Part shown: piece by piece, positions 43,989 through 56,408 of the stretch
How the letters are laid out: each line of letters opens with the position of its first letter
Position numbering within the stretch: position 1 is the stretch's first letter
NCBI GenBank assembly: GCA_009760885.1
Contig: CM019692.1
Location: 47,718,430 to 47,782,429 of the forward strand
From: Achatina immaculata
Taxonomy: Eukaryota; Mollusca; Gastropoda; Stylommatophora; Achatinidae
DNA length: 64,000 nucleotides
Direction: 5' to 3'
Made by a program: the position numbers and the translations under genes
The notes under the pieces: generated by a model
The model's database searches: none
Told to the model about the DNA's origin: nothing
The model's input: only the letters and a program-made list of their open reading frames with translations

Positions 43989-44089
43989 TGGCACATGGGG
44001 CTTCTGCAAGGGTTTTCCACAAATGCCTGTCCTTTGCCTTTTTTTCGCTCTTGCCCAGGTGAGCCCTCTACTGCTTAACATCCTCTCTG
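43989..44089 (-). mobile_element. LINE family B, extreme 3' end
   Basis: Plus strand 'GGCACATGGGGCTTCTGCAA' and 'CTGTCCTTTGCCTTTTTTTC'. On the minus strand it reads 'WKTLAEAPCAM' and then the (GA)n tail. It directly follows the (AT)n tail of the LINE A copy. Confidence 0.82.
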
Positions 44090-45350
44090 TATATATATAT
44101 ATATATATATATAGCGGAACTTTGCCTCCCTAACATCTCTCATGTAGGCTCCTCAATTGTAAGCAAGATGCCCAGCTGCTGATGCATGCATTTGCAGATT
44201 ATCAACGATGTCTTGCAGCTATCTTCGCCTTGGTTTTCCTCTCTTTCTTTTTCCCATTATGTACCCTTCTAAGACGGTCTTCTCTAAGTTATCATGACGT
44301 TTAATGTGTCCAAAATATTTCACTTTTCTCTATTCAGTCCTCTTTACTAGCCAGCCTTCTTCAATATTAAGTTCTTGTAGTATGGATATATTTGTTCTTT
44401 TCTGTGTCCATGTTATTTGAAGAACTCTTCTGCAGCATAAGTGTCCAGGTCTCACAGACATATGCTGCGATGGGAAAGAAGCATGCCCTTAAAAATCTTA
44501 TTTTTGTAGTTCTGTCTGTTCCTCTCCACAGCTTATTTAATTGTTTTATTTTCTGAAGAGCAATAGATGTCCTCCTTTTAATTTCCCTCATTGTATCTCC
44601 ATTATTAGTTAGTAGTGATCCAAGATATTCAAAACTCTCCACTTTTTCCAATTTTTTCTCATTAATTCATATTTCAGCCGCCTTGTTTGTTATGTCAGTT
44701 ATGATCAGTTTAGTTTTCTTCGCATTAAGATAGAGGTTTTGCACTTCATTTATCTTACGGACTGACATAATTAGTTTTTCCATTCCTTTTTGTGCTGTGG
44801 ACAGTAATACTATATCATCAGCATATCTAATCTCTGGTATGTCATAACCTCCAAGTGTTGTGGCATCGTAATATTCTTTGCCTACATCTTCTCTAATATT
44901 CCTCATTATATTTTCAGTATACAAGTTAAATAAGTAGGACGACAGTATGCACCCCTGTATGCCAAACCAAGTTGTTGTTTCACCATTTATTCATACTGCT
45001 TGTTGGTAATAGATACAGCAATTGATACAATTAATTGTATCAAATGAGTTGGAAATCTCATATTTTCCATTATTTCCCAAAGTTTCTAGTGTTGTACACA
45101 ATCAAATGACTTTGAATAGTCTATAAAAGATAAAGATAGATTCACATTAAATTCTCTCCATTTCTCTATTATTAATCTTATATTGAATATCAATGACGAA
45201 AGGATCTCGTGAACCTCCTCCTTGTCTAAAACCAGCTCTGGTCATATTGACTTTTTCTTCTATTTTCTTACGAAATATACCCATTATTAATTTTAATAGA
45301 ATTTTACTGGCATGACTAATCAGTGCAACAGTTCTGTAGTTTGTGCATAA
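44090..45350 (-). mobile_element. LINE family A, 5'-truncated, with (AT)n tail
   Basis: Minus strand: RT end ('MYTENIMRNIREDVGKEYYD', catalytic 'IRYADDIVLL' near 44820), post-RT region ('FEYLGSLLTNNGDTMREIKR', 'AAYVCETWTL'), 3' end near 44115 and AT tail 44090-44114. Frameshifted and about 90 bp deleted around 44440. Confidence 0.88.
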
Positions 45351-45429
45351 TTATGTGTGCGTGTGTGTGTGATTGCAGTTGCATCACATAAACTAACACA
45401 AATGAAGAGTATGTGGCAAGAAAAGAATG

Positions 45430-45895
45430 TTATGTTTACTAAGAGCTTAGGTATTCACAGGGACAATATACGGGTGTGAAACATGGACACTTAACAAATC
45501 ACTAGACATGATAACAACAGCATTTAAAATGAAATGTTACAGACGGGCACTGAGAATGTCATGGCCAGAACAAAAATCAAATGAAGAGACAATGATGGGG
45601 TTAGGTGCCGCATAAAACTGGCTCGTTAACACCATAAAAATTAGAAAGCTGAGAATCTTTGGCCACATCAAGCGACACACAGCTTGGAGAGGTTGGTAGT
45701 AGAAGGCATAGTGCCCGGCAAAAGAGAAAAGGGACGACCTCGCTGTAGGTGGACTCAGGACATCACGGAAATTCTGAATGTGTCACTGCAAGACGCCGGC
45801 CAACTTGCCCAAGACCGTATTGCATTCAGGGAGGCTGTGATAGGACCAAAAGCGTTCTGGAACGGATATATATATATATATATATTCCTGTAGTG
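45430..45895 (+). mobile_element. LINE family H, 3' part, with (AT)n tail
   Basis: Reads 'YGCETWTLNKSLDMITTAFK', 'CYRRALRMSWPEQKSNEETM', 'KIRKLRIFGHIKRHTAW' and 'VPGKREKGRPRCRWTQDITE', ending in 'AFWNGYIYIYI', where the last residues are the AT tail (45867-45887). Confidence 0.85.
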
Positions 45896-46192
45896 CGAAG
45901 CGTACGGCACAGCACATACTGCTGCCAGTGAAGGAAAGAAAATGGAATGCCACGCTGTTCATTTCCTAGGTAAAACACTTTGCCCGAATCCAGAAAGTAA
46001 GAACAAAGTTAGGATTTTTTTATTTCTCAAAGAAATATTTAAAATTGTCTTTCCGTTTACTGGCTGCGCAGACACATCAACGCGCAAGACGGAAGTGCAC
46101 GAAATGAAGTTCTAAAAGTTCTTATTTTGCTACATGGGGATGTTACGGTTGCAACTGTTATTATTTGATTGATTTCACAATAAACAGAAATT

Positions 46193-46249
<57 letters not shown>

Positions 46250-47454
46250 AGTGTGCCATTCCGGCATTTCAATTAGGAATACACGCTAAGATTAATCACT
46301 TAATCAATATCTATCAGGCAATCGATTATTTTGGAATTTCCATTCGGCACTCGTAAAACATGGAGATGCTAGGATTTAGAGCTGCCAGGTCAGAACAAAT
46401 GTAACAAAGTGTAACAAAGTGTAACAAAGTGTATGATTATTTCTAAAATCACGTCCATATTCGTCTTTAAATAAAATGAAAAGTTTACATAATAATAAAA
46501 TAAAGTATCCCTGAGTGAAAATGGGGAAAAGGGCCGATAGTTCTTCGACTTTTACGCCTGCATCTTAGATTCTATTTTTTTTTCCACCCCCATATCTCAT
46601 ACGACGATGTTTGTTCGGTTGCTGTCATGGAAACGGCATTACGTCGGTTATCAACTCTCTTCACGTTCCCCCCCCCCCTTCTCCCGTCTCTCCCACGCAG
46701 TTTCATTTTGTTTGCTTGATAATAATCTTTTATAACTTTTTGTTTCTCCTTTGTTTCCCTGAATTTTTGCTGAGACATTTTCATGTCTCCAGTGAAAACA
46801 TTGATTCTCTTTTCGCTCCATTCCATTTTACTATTGCTGTTTGATGTAAGCGCAGACATGTGCTGCTGTCATGTGAATCTTTCTCCCTAAGTTTTTTTTT
46901 TTTTGTTTTTTAATTATTATTTTTGTCTCGTCTTCCTACGTTGGGACCTTTTAGAGCCAGAGTTTCATAGTGGTTTTTTTTCTCTTAATCCCCTTCTTTT
47001 TTTGCCATCAGATTTTCTCTGTTGTCCGCTTGAAGCTCCTTTACTACATGATGAAATAAGGTGTTTTTTTTTTTTACGTCTTTTAGCTGTACCACTTAAG
47101 AATTGGGCGAAACTTAAGGACACCGTTTAGAAACTCTGCTTGAAAGGATAAGAATACAGGACATACTTTATTCTTACGTCAGTGCCTTCACTCTGGATGA
47201 ATGATAGAACTTCATTTCCTTGTTACTTCACGTACTTTACCAAAATGCAGCAAATTTACCAATTCTAAACGATTTCACCCTTTTTTTTTTTTTTTGTAAA
47301 TTACAAAACAGTCAGCTCATGACTCGGGAAACAATTTCTCGTACAACTGACCTGCAAGTGGCTTCTTAGTTTCCCTGCATTTCCATACAGCCTTGGAGTG
47401 CGGAACTGTTAGCGTGTCGTGCCGGAGAAGATTGTCTCCATCTTTGTAGGCTGT
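45896..47454. other. No gene seen; simple repeats
   Basis: (CT)n at 46196-46245, an 11-bp repeat GTAACAAAGT x3-4 at 46399-46432, poly-C at 46669 and several poly-T runs (46891, 47065, 47281). No domain. Confidence 0.55.
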
Positions 47455-47820
47455 TTCAGGATCATCATCATCATCATCGTCATTATCGCCTTTCACTCCC
47501 TTGAGAGCATAGACCACGGATAAAAGCTTTCAAGTCATCCCTGTTCTTGGAATTATTCTCTGCTTCCTTCCATGTGTATCCCTTGTCTCTGAGCACTGTC
47601 ATAATTTCTCTTCTCCAAGTAAGTCTAGGTCTTTCTCGTTTTCTGTTTCCTTGAGGATTCCATATCAGTGCCTGTATTGTTATGCTGGTGCCGGTTTTCT
47701 CAGAGCATGGCCAGTCCACCTCCATTTCCTAAACATGATTTGTTATAGGTTCATAGGTTCTTGTCCTGTCCTTTCCCAGACCACCTCGTTCCTGATCTTG
47801 TCCTGCCATTAAATGTTTAA
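47455..47820 (-). mobile_element. LINE family C, 3' part, with (GAT)n tail
   Basis: Minus strand: 'KWRWTGHAL', 'ALIWNPQGNRKRERPRLTWR', 'REIMTVLRDKGYTWKEAENN' and 'DDLKAFIRGLCS', then a GAT/GAC run (47460-47486), which explains the apparent poly-Asp. Confidence 0.82.
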
Positions 47821-48180
47821 AACATAAGGGCCACTACTAGCCGGCCACTAACCAACTAACCTCCTGGCATAGAAAACACTCACGGTATAAGAGGAATTCA
47901 ATAGAGACGAGAAGGACTCCCTTTTGAACTAATGGAAGTAGAAGATAAAAAAAAGAATGCAAACAAGGAGGTCGCAGCAAACTCAGTGCGTGTTCAGCGA
48001 GATGAGACCTTTCGTTGTTTCAAAACTCAGCTATCTTGAAAATGAAAGCAGCTCAAACTGACCAAAAAAAAAAAAAACAGCCTCATCCTTGGTTTCCTTA
48101 TTGGTTGGTCAAGAAGAGATGAAGGGACAAGAAAGAAATAAACAGCGACGTTTTTAATGCAGATGGAAATCTGTATCACA

Positions 48181-49483
48181 TGTCTCAAACTGGAAAAGTG
48201 GTGTTTCAAACACTGAAAAAGTAATGTCTCAAACACTGGAAAAGTGGTGTCTCAAACACTGGAAGATGGTGTCTCAAGCAGTGGAAAACTGATGTCTCAA
48301 ACACTGGAAAAGTGGTGTCTCAAACACTGGAAAAGTGGTGACTCAAACACCGGAAATGTGGTGTCTCAAACACTGGAAAAGTGGTGTCTCAAACACAAGA
48401 AAGGTGGTGTCTCAAACACTGGACAAGTGGAGTCTAAAACACAAGAAAAGTGGTGTCTCAAACACTGGAAAATTGGAGTCTAAAACACAAGAAAAGTGGT
48501 GTCTCAAACACTGGAAAAGTGGTGTCTCAAACACTGGAAGATGGTGTCTCAAGCAGTGGAAAACTGATGTCTCACACTGGAAAAGTGGTGTCTCAAACAC
48601 TGGAAAAGTGGTGACTCAAACACCGGAAATGTGGTGTCTCAAACACTGGAAAAGTGGTGTCTCAAACACAAGAAAGGTGGTGTCTCAAACACTGGAAAAG
48701 TGGAGTCTAAAACACAAGAAAAGTGGTGTCTCAAACACTGGAAAATTGGAGTCTAAAACACAAGAAAAGTGGTGTCTCAAACACTGGAAAAGTGGTGTCT
48801 CAAACACTGGAAAAGTGGAGTCTAAAACACACGAAAAGTGGTGTCTCAAACACTGGAAAAGTGGAGTCTAAAACACAAGAAAAGTGGTGTCTCAAACACT
48901 GGAAAATTGGAGTCTAAAACACAAGAAAAGTGGTGTCTCAAACACTGGAAAAGTGGTGTCTCAAACACTGGAAAAGTGGAGTCTAAAACACACGAAAAGT
49001 GGTGTCTCAAACACTGGAAAAGTGGAGTCTAAAACACAAGAAAAGTGGTGTCTCAAACACTGGAAAAGTGGTGTCTCAAGCAGTGGAAAACTGATGTCTC
49101 ACACTGGAAAAGTGGTGTCTCAAACACTGGAAAAGTGGTGACTCAAACACCGGAAATGTGGTGTCTCAAACACTGGAAAAGTGGTGTCTCAAACACAAGA
49201 AAGGTGGTGTCTCAAACACTGGAAAAGTGGAGTCTAAAACACAAGAAAAGTGGTGTCTCAAACACTGGAAAATTGGAGTCTAAAACACAAGAAAAGTGGT
49301 GTCTCAAACACTGGAAAAGTGGTGTCTCAAACACTGGAAAAGTGGAGTCTAAAACACACGAAAAGTGGTGTCTCAAACACTGGAAAAGTGGAGTCTAAAA
49401 CATAAGAAAAGTGGTATCTCAAACACTGGAAAAGTGGAGTCCAAAACATAAGAAAAGTGGTGTCTCAAACACTGGAAAAGTGG
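48181..49483. repeat. 23-bp minisatellite with higher-order structure, about 56 units
   Basis: Unit: 'GTGTCTCAAACACTGGAAAA' + 'GTG', with variants (ACTCAAACACCGGAAATG, AGTCTAAAACACAAGAAAAG, CTCAAGCAGTGGAAAACTG). Blocks of variants recur: the ACCGGAAATG unit is at 48341, 48614 and 49141, and a seven-unit (161-bp) block starting near 48723 repeats near 48884. Long frames on the plus strand are an artefact of the repeat. Confidence 0.95.
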
Positions 49484-51267
49484 GGGCGGGGGAGGGGGAA
49501 GAGTACATTTAACAACGCAGTACTTATAACAACAACAACAACAACAAAATATGACAACCAGTGAATGCGCTAAGATTTTTTGAAGCTGGTACTTTTGTAC
49601 CTGTCTTTCTCTTTGCATGAAGTACTTTCTAGAATACCAGTTTTCTCAATACAACATTCGTTAATCTGTACTTTTATTTTTTTCAAACCCAACATTAAAC
49701 ATACTTTACAAACATCAGTGGAAAGTAACTGTTCGAGTAATTTTTTTTTCTTCCCTTGTCCCTTTTTTTTGGGGGGGGGGCGAAATTTAATCTCTATAAA
49801 ATGCTCAAATTCCGAACCAAAGTCAAACTTGGCTGATTCTCCTCCATACAAGGTGACCATCATCATCCTACTGGCCTGATTATCCTCCAACCGATTCCAC
49901 TGTTTGCTTTTTACATCTTTTTTTTTAATAACATAAACCAGTTACGGTAACCGATGTTCTCCAAAAGTTTCGGTTTTTCTCGTTTTTAATCGATAATTTA
50001 CTAGCAAATGCCGGTTAACGCAATCACTGAATGTCATCATAAAAGGTTGGTCTGGAATGGAACAATGCATTATGGGGTATCTTCCTCTAAATATCACTCT
50101 GCCATCTCGTATATCTATACCAGTTACCGTGTTTAGAGAAGCAAAAAAAAAAGACAAGCTCTGTGATACTAATACACTGAATTGTTAAGTTGTGAATATG
50201 CAGGAAACTCTCTATTGTAGAGAGCGGAACAACAACACAACTCCTTCAGATCATCAGAGGAAGTATCCCCCCCACCTCAGACAAGTGTTTCGGCCCTATT
50301 AAACTCCTGACACTCTAAGGGGGGTGGGTCCCTCTGGGTCATGACTCCCAGAGGTCTTGTGAGTTGTTGCTTTTTTTTTCCCGGTCCCGGGATTGAACTG
50401 TTTTAGATATATTTCCTGTAATTTCTATTTTAGATATTCTCTCTTCGCCAGGGCGGCTGGTCTGGTCAATGACACGCGATTCTATTGTTGGCTTTCAGTT
50501 TTCTAAAATTTCTGAGTAGTTTCGCTTTGTTTAATTGTTTTTCCATATACGTGCTATTTTTTTTATAAGCACAAAATAGATTTTCTACTTTATTATATAA
50601 AAACCTTCCACTTCTTTTTCTTCTTCTTCTTCCCCAACTCTTTTATTTCAAATACCACCGCGTCATTCCTATAAACATTGGCCACTTCACGCTTATCATC
50701 CTACGCGACCTACTTTTCTACTGGTTCAGATAGTTTTATTATGCTGTTGATTTTTCATTGTTTCGTCGTGATAACAATTACTACGCGAAAAAATGAATTC
50801 CTGCCGTGGAGCTCTTATCTTGGCTATCAACCAGTCAAGAGCAGTTAATAAGGGTCGTATTTACTGGTTCCTTATCTCGACAGCATCCCCACAAGCTTCA
50901 CGCTCGAACAACGTGAAGATCCGGCACTTGGACGAGGTGCGTGCTTGCAGTCAATGGTGCGACCCTTTTTTTATCATATCAATAGATCATTTAAACGTGT
51001 TGTGGCAGCCGGGACAATGAAACTGTGGGACTCAGGAGTAAAAGATAAGATAAAAAAGGATAAAATAAAGAGGTAAAATGTTGGATACATGAAAATATGA
51101 GTGGGTTTGAAAAGAGACTTTAAAAAAAATCTATGGACCGTAGCACTTATAGGTTGTGTGAAGTGTTAGGGTCTTCACATTTCTAAACCACTACAGCACT
51201 TCACATTTCTAAACTACTACAGCACTTGAAGTAGGAATTCCAGCACCTGTTCTCACTGGTTTTATTT
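49484..51267. other. No gene seen
   Basis: Short (AAC)n at 49530-49548, a G run at 49771, otherwise unique-looking. The frames at 49570-49890 have no recognisable domain. Confidence 0.45.
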
Positions 51268-51418
51268 TAATAGGGAAACCTCAGGTAGCCATTTTTTTTA
51301 AAGGCTGGGTGAATCACAATCCCGGCAGGTCCGAAAGAATTCCACCCGAGTGCGAAATGGAACCCAGGACCTTCTGATCGACAGGTGAGTGCACTAACTA
51401 CTACATCACCGCGGCATC
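51268..51418 (-). mobile_element. tRNA-derived SINE, type 3-like, copy 3
   Basis: Minus strand: 'GGTGATGTAGTAGTTAGTGC' (A-box region), 'GGGTTCCATTTCGC' (degenerate B box) and 'GGGATTGTGATTCACCCAGC'. Confidence 0.65.
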
Positions 51419-51920
51419 TGATAACGGGATAAGAAGTGGAGCATTTTGAGAGGCAGTGTTTGGTAGCCACGATAAGGAGATGGGAAGACAATGACCAGCA
51501 GGCTAAGATGGTAAAACAGGAGAAAAAAAAATGACAATGAAAGGGGCAGTCACTGATATGGTCAAGGGAGAAGACTGTGATTCTTTTTTTTCACATTAGC
51601 GTCCTTCACCTGTAGTCAAAAGGTGAATAGAGAATCCAGGGGAGAATGGAGAAAAACGTGTAAAAGATGTAGATAGATGGTTGTATGGGTACGGTTTTAC
51701 AAAAAGATAACAAGAATGAGGAAAGTGGACAGAAACAAAAATGGCAGAAAGCAAGACAAGTACATATAAATGAAGGTCATACAACAAGTCCAAAATTTCG
51801 GCAAAAGCCATTTTCAAGGGTCACATACAAAAACAACACAACAGATTAAAAACAAGAAAAGTGTATGTAAAAATATACAGAATTAGCTTTTGGGCTCCTC
51901 CTTGTAAGAAAGTTCGGCAC
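51419..51920. other. No gene seen
   Basis: AT-rich sequence between a SINE and a tetranucleotide repeat. Confidence 0.45.
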
Positions 51921-52000
51921 CGTATGTATGTATGTATGTATGTATGTACGTATGTATGTATGTATGTATGTATGTATGTATGTATGTATGTATGTATGTA
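51921..52000. repeat. (GTAT)n microsatellite, about 19 units
   Basis: Nearly perfect GTAT, one GTAC unit. Confidence 0.96.
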
Positions 52001-52064
52001 GCCCCACAAATGGAATTCCAACAGCGTCTCTGAAACAGTGTTTATAATTTGGCCGCTATGAAGT

Positions 52065-53250
52065 TATGCCCCTTGAGTCAAGAAACTTAGATACAGTGCT
52101 CCGTGTAAATGAAAGTCAGGACACATAGATACAGTACTCCGTGTAAATGAAAGTCAAGAAACATAGATACAGTACTCCGTGTAAATGAAAGTCAAGAAAC
52201 ATAGATACAGTACTCCGTGTAAATGAAAGTCAAGAAACATAGATACAGTACTCCGTGTAAATGAAAGTCAAGAAACATAGATACAGTACTCCGTGTAAAT
52301 GAAAATCAAGAAACATAGAGACAGTACTCCGTGTAAATGAAAGTCAAGAAACTTAGATACAGTGCTCCGTGTAAATGAAAGTCAAGAAACATAGATACAG
52401 TACTCCGTGTAAATGAAAGTCAAGAAACATAGAGACAGTACTCCGTGTAAATGAAAGTCAAGAAACATAGATACAGTACTCCGTGTAAATGAAAGTCAAG
52501 AAACATAGATACAGTACTCCGTGTAAACGAAAGTCAAGAAACTTAGATACAGTACTCCGTGTAAACGAAAGTCAAGAAACTTAGATACAGTACTCCGTGT
52601 AAATGAAAGTCAAGAAACTTAGATACAGTACTCCGTGTAATGAAAGTCAAGAACTTAGATACAGTGCTCCGTGTAAATGAAAGTCAGGACACATAGATAC
52701 AGTACTCCGTGTAAATGAAAGTCAAGAAACATAGATACAGTACTCCGTGTAAATGAAAGTCAAGAAACATAGATACAGTACTCCGTGTAAATGAAAGTCA
52801 AGAAACATAGAGACAGTACTCCGTGTAAATGAAAGTCAAGAAACATAGATACAGTACTCCGTGTAAATGAAAATCAAGAAACATAGAGACAGTACTCCGT
52901 GTAAATGAAAGTCAAGAAACTTAGATACAGTGCTCCGTGTAAATGAAAGTCAAGAAACATAGATACAGTACTCCGTGTAAATGAAAGTCAAGAAACATAG
53001 AGACAGTACTCCGTGTAAATGAAAGTCAAGAAACATAGATACAGTACTCCGTGTAAATGAAAGTCAAGAAACATAGATACAGTACTCCGTGTAAACGAAA
53101 GTCAAGAAACTTAGATACAGTACTCCGTGTAAACGAAAGTCAAGAAACTTAGATACAGTACTCCGTGTAAATGAAAGTCAAGAAACTTAGATACAGTACT
53201 CCGTGTAAATGAAAGTCAAGAAACTTAGATACAGTACTCCGTGTAAATGA
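52065..53250. repeat. 38-bp satellite-like array with a 15-unit higher-order repeat
   Basis: Unit: 'AGATACAGTACTCCGTGTAA' + 'ATGAAAGTCAAGAAACAT', about 31 copies. The marker variant with AGTGCTCC followed by CAGGACACAT appears at 52091 and again at 52659, 568 bp apart (15 units minus 2 deleted bases), and the order of variants after each is nearly the same. Confidence 0.95.
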
Positions 53251-53322
53251 TTATCTCGTGATCACCGGGAAACTCCGAAACTCCGAGTGGGGGTATTGAT
53301 GTGTGAGACTGAGAGACTGAAC

Positions 53323-53358
53323 GGGGGGGGGGGGGGGGGGGGGGGGAGGGGGGGGAGA
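53323..53358. repeat. Poly-G run with two interruptions
   Basis: About 30 G, with an A at 53347 and another at 53356. Could form G-quadruplex and may be of uncertain length in the assembly. Confidence 0.9.
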
Positions 53359-53734
53359 ACAACGCATGCAGCACTTGAGCCGAAGGGACGCTTAAATCCT
53401 GTATATCCCAGTGAAGATGTAGTCATGCTTTGTATCGAGTGCAAGGATTTTTAGACAAGTCCTGTCTAAAGAAATTTTGATTGATTGCCTGGCTCCGTTG
53501 GTCAGTATTGATTCAGCAATCAAGATTCGTGTGGATGGATTCGTTAGAATCATTTTGAGATGTTTTTTTGATATATCAGTGATTCACCAACTCATCATTA
53601 TCATGATGCACACACTATAATTTTCGACTGCTCAAGGGCGAGCTTACCCCAACGTTTGTTGCTCTTCCTGGTGACCTGAGATGTCCAAGCTGGGCCTGAA
53701 CCGTGTATATCAATTCAAGATTTGTTGTATGTTG

Positions 53735-54130
53735 TAGCTGTTCTCTCTCTCTATCTCTCTCTCTCTCTCTCTTTATGAAACTCAAGTGCCAAAGGCACAT
53801 GGGGCTTCTGTAGGGTTTTTCACAAACGCTTGTCCTTTGCCTTTTTTCCGGTCTTGCCCAGGTGAGCCCTCTGTTGATCAACATCCTCTCTGTTTTTCTT
53901 CTCCGTGTCTCCTTTTTTCTGCCCTTACTTCTGCTCCCCTGTGGTATCCATCTTAGTGCTGTTTTTGGTAGTGAGTCGTCAGTCATCCAGAACATATGTC
54001 CCAACCATCGCCGGCGTCTTTCCTCAATAATTGTTGTCATCTGCATTTCTGCCAAGAGGATGTTATTTCTTACAGTGTTTGGTAAAAATATTCTTTTAAT
54101 TCTTCGTAAACATTTATTCTGTTTCTATAG
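53735..54130 (-). mobile_element. LINE family B, 3' part, with (GA)n tail
   Basis: Minus strand: 'MAEMQMTTIIEERRRRWLGH', 'WIPQGSRSKGRKKETRRRKT', 'ERMLINRGLTWARPEK' and the 3' end 'CAGAAGCCCCATGTGCC', then GA (53741-53774). It is the clearest coding copy of this tail. Confidence 0.88.
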
Positions 54131-54489
54131 TTTTTGGTGATTTGTTGTAGCTGTTGTTCTGTGATTATTCTGCCACGACGTCACAGTCACCTGACTGTAG
54201 TAATCCTAGCTAGAAGATAAGAAGAGACCACCACCTTACAGTAGTCAGCAATCTGTGCTGCCACATACTAGGCAGGCCAGTAGCTGGCCCCAGCGACAGC
54301 GTGGGGTGGGCTAGATTCTAAGACAAGCGAGAAGTGTAAATCGAACAGCATCGGTTTGAAAAAAAAAATGAGTGAAAGGTTCAAAATCAGACTCCTGTCA
54401 TCATTGCATTCAGGACAGCCCTATATTTGCTCCGAGGCATGCCGCAGCATCCTTCCAGGAGTGTATTTGCTAATAGATCCCTTCAAGTG
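54131..54489. other. No gene seen
   Basis: Spacer between LINE B and RNase H remnants. Confidence 0.4.
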
Positions 54490-55010
54490 TTGATTCTTCG
54501 CGATGCGTTTTCTGCCAGACAGTTCAGACTTCCTACCAGAAGGCTTAATTTGTCCTAGCTCCAGGCGTCGATTCACAATTACATGTTTCTACCATTCCCG
54601 CTCTTTATTTTTGCGCATATTTCTTTCTAATATGGCTTTAGCAATGTCGCTCCTGTCTATTGTTAGCAGGCCATTTATTTTAGCCTGTCCAGCAAGCCTA
54701 TCTGCCACTTCATTGCCATGCACTCCCGCATGTCCTGGACAATAAAGCCATTAGGCTCCTCGCAGCTGCCTGGCTTAACCCATTCTTTTCGAAGCAATTT
54801 TTTTCTCAAGTATGCTCTGTGAGACCGTCATACCGACGCCATGAACTACATCATGGGCAACTAGACATTCCATTGCCACCCGACACGGTCTAAGTTTTCA
54901 TTCGCATGGTTGACGTGGTGACGTCAGAGCCTCCCAAATCCTGTGCCACAACTATTTCATTGCGGTAGACAACAAAACTCCAATCATTTCTGTTGTTCTG
55001 AGTCACCGAG
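54490..55010 (-). mobile_element. RNase H remnant of a LINE (family G), copy 2
   Basis: Minus strand: 'FVVYRNEIVVAQDLGGSDV' near 54990, then in another frame 'CPGHAGVHGNEVADRLAGQA', 'KINGLLTIDRSDIAKAILER'. 'GHAGVHGNE.AD' is the RNase H motif with the His and Asp of the active site. It is frameshifted. Confidence 0.82.
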
Positions 55011-55084
55011 CCTTCTGTCGGAAGACCTATAGTGATGCTGGATGAGATCGTGAACCATTCGACTGCCCCCTGTGCCCAGTCCCT

Positions 55085-56408
55085 TCTTCTTCTTCTTTCG
55101 TTTCTACCACCAAGACCGCCCTGTGATCCTACTGAATTTACCCCTCTGGTCCTCGTTAAGTCCCTTGGTCCCCCGTGTGGTCCCCAAAAGGACCACACGA
55201 GATCCCCGAGAGGACCACAGGAGGTTCAGAGTATCTCAGGGCTTGAGCCTGTATTCTTGGTGGGTCTCAGAAGGGGGATTGCGTGACACCGTGGTTTTCG
55301 TTGCACCAGTTTAGTCTAGAATTGGACTTTCTCACCGGAAGACCTCGTCGTGTTTGGAATATCAGTATATCCCCACTGGGTGAGAGGTGGTAGCCCACCC
55401 TGGCCAGAGTTGGACTTTCTCACCGGAAAACCTCGACGTGTTTTGAGATACCCGTGTATTACCGCCGGGTGAGAGGTGGTTGCCCATCCAGTCCAGTGTT
55501 GGACTTCCTCACCGGAAAACTTCAGCGTGATTAGGATACGCATACATCCTCGCCGGGTGAGAGGTGTTTGCCTATCTAGACTGCCCTGGTCCAGTGTCTC
55601 CGACTTCAGCATTTTGTGGTCGTGGCCGCTACCTTTCCTAGTTGTGACCAGGATGGAGCTTTTGTCCAGGAGGACGAATCTTCGCCACTAGTGACTTCCA
55701 CCCCTGGGTTGAGCCGGATTTAGGCATATTTTCCCAGTATGGGCGTGTTTGGGACGTGATCGACCTCTAGAGCAGAGGTACCGCGATATGCGTAGCTTTC
55801 AGGTTTCACCCCTGGTATGAGCCGGGTTAGGCATATTTCACCAGTATGGGTGTATCGGGCGTGACCGATCTCTATAGCGGAGGTGGTGTGACATGCCTGG
55901 CCATCAAGTTTCACCCCTGGTGTGTGCCGGTTTAGGCATATTTCACCAGTGTAGGTGTATTTCGGACGTGGCCGGCCTCTAGAGCAGAGGCGCCGTGGTA
56001 TGTGTAGCTCTCGCAGCGATACTACTGAACATACTGATTAAATTTCACATTATTCTTTCCACCACCTTTTCACGTTGGCGCCGCACAGCAACCTTTATTT
56101 CTTTTCTGCATTTTCTTCTTTGACCGGGAGGAGCTTCACTCCACGCGCGGCATTCGAAGAGTCTCTCCAGCAGTGTCTTAACCTCTGGGTTAAGCTGGTT
56201 CATGCATTGTTCCCGACATGACTGCACTCAGGACGCGGCCGACCTCTAAACCAGAGGTGCCGTGATTTGACTGTTTGCTTCGCTTTATCCTTTCTACCAC
56301 CTTTTCCACAGTGATGCCGCGCGGCAACCCCATTTGCACCTTTCCTCATTGGCCGGGAGGAGCACCGCTCCACGCACGGCAGCTGAAGAATCTCGCCAGC
56401 AGCGGTAG
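55085..56408 (-). mobile_element. Hairpin-rich repeated element (element R), copy 2
   Basis: Same ends as copy 1: (GAA)n at 55085-55100 and 'CACGCACGGCAGCTGAAGAA' near 56372. It is longer because modules are repeated: the TCACCGG...CCGGGTGA hairpin module three times (about 55331, 55417, 55508, spacing 86-91 bp) and the CCTCTAGAGCAGAGG module four times (55763, 55868, 55975, 56243), each preceded by 'GAGCCGG.TTAGGCATATT' in most. No coding capacity. At its 5' end there is ordinary DNA, not rDNA. Confidence 0.75.

Noticed and set aside
48244..49398. Repeat protein with 23-residue units
   Set aside because: Product of a 23-bp minisatellite cycling through three frames; no gene context, starts and stops arbitrary.
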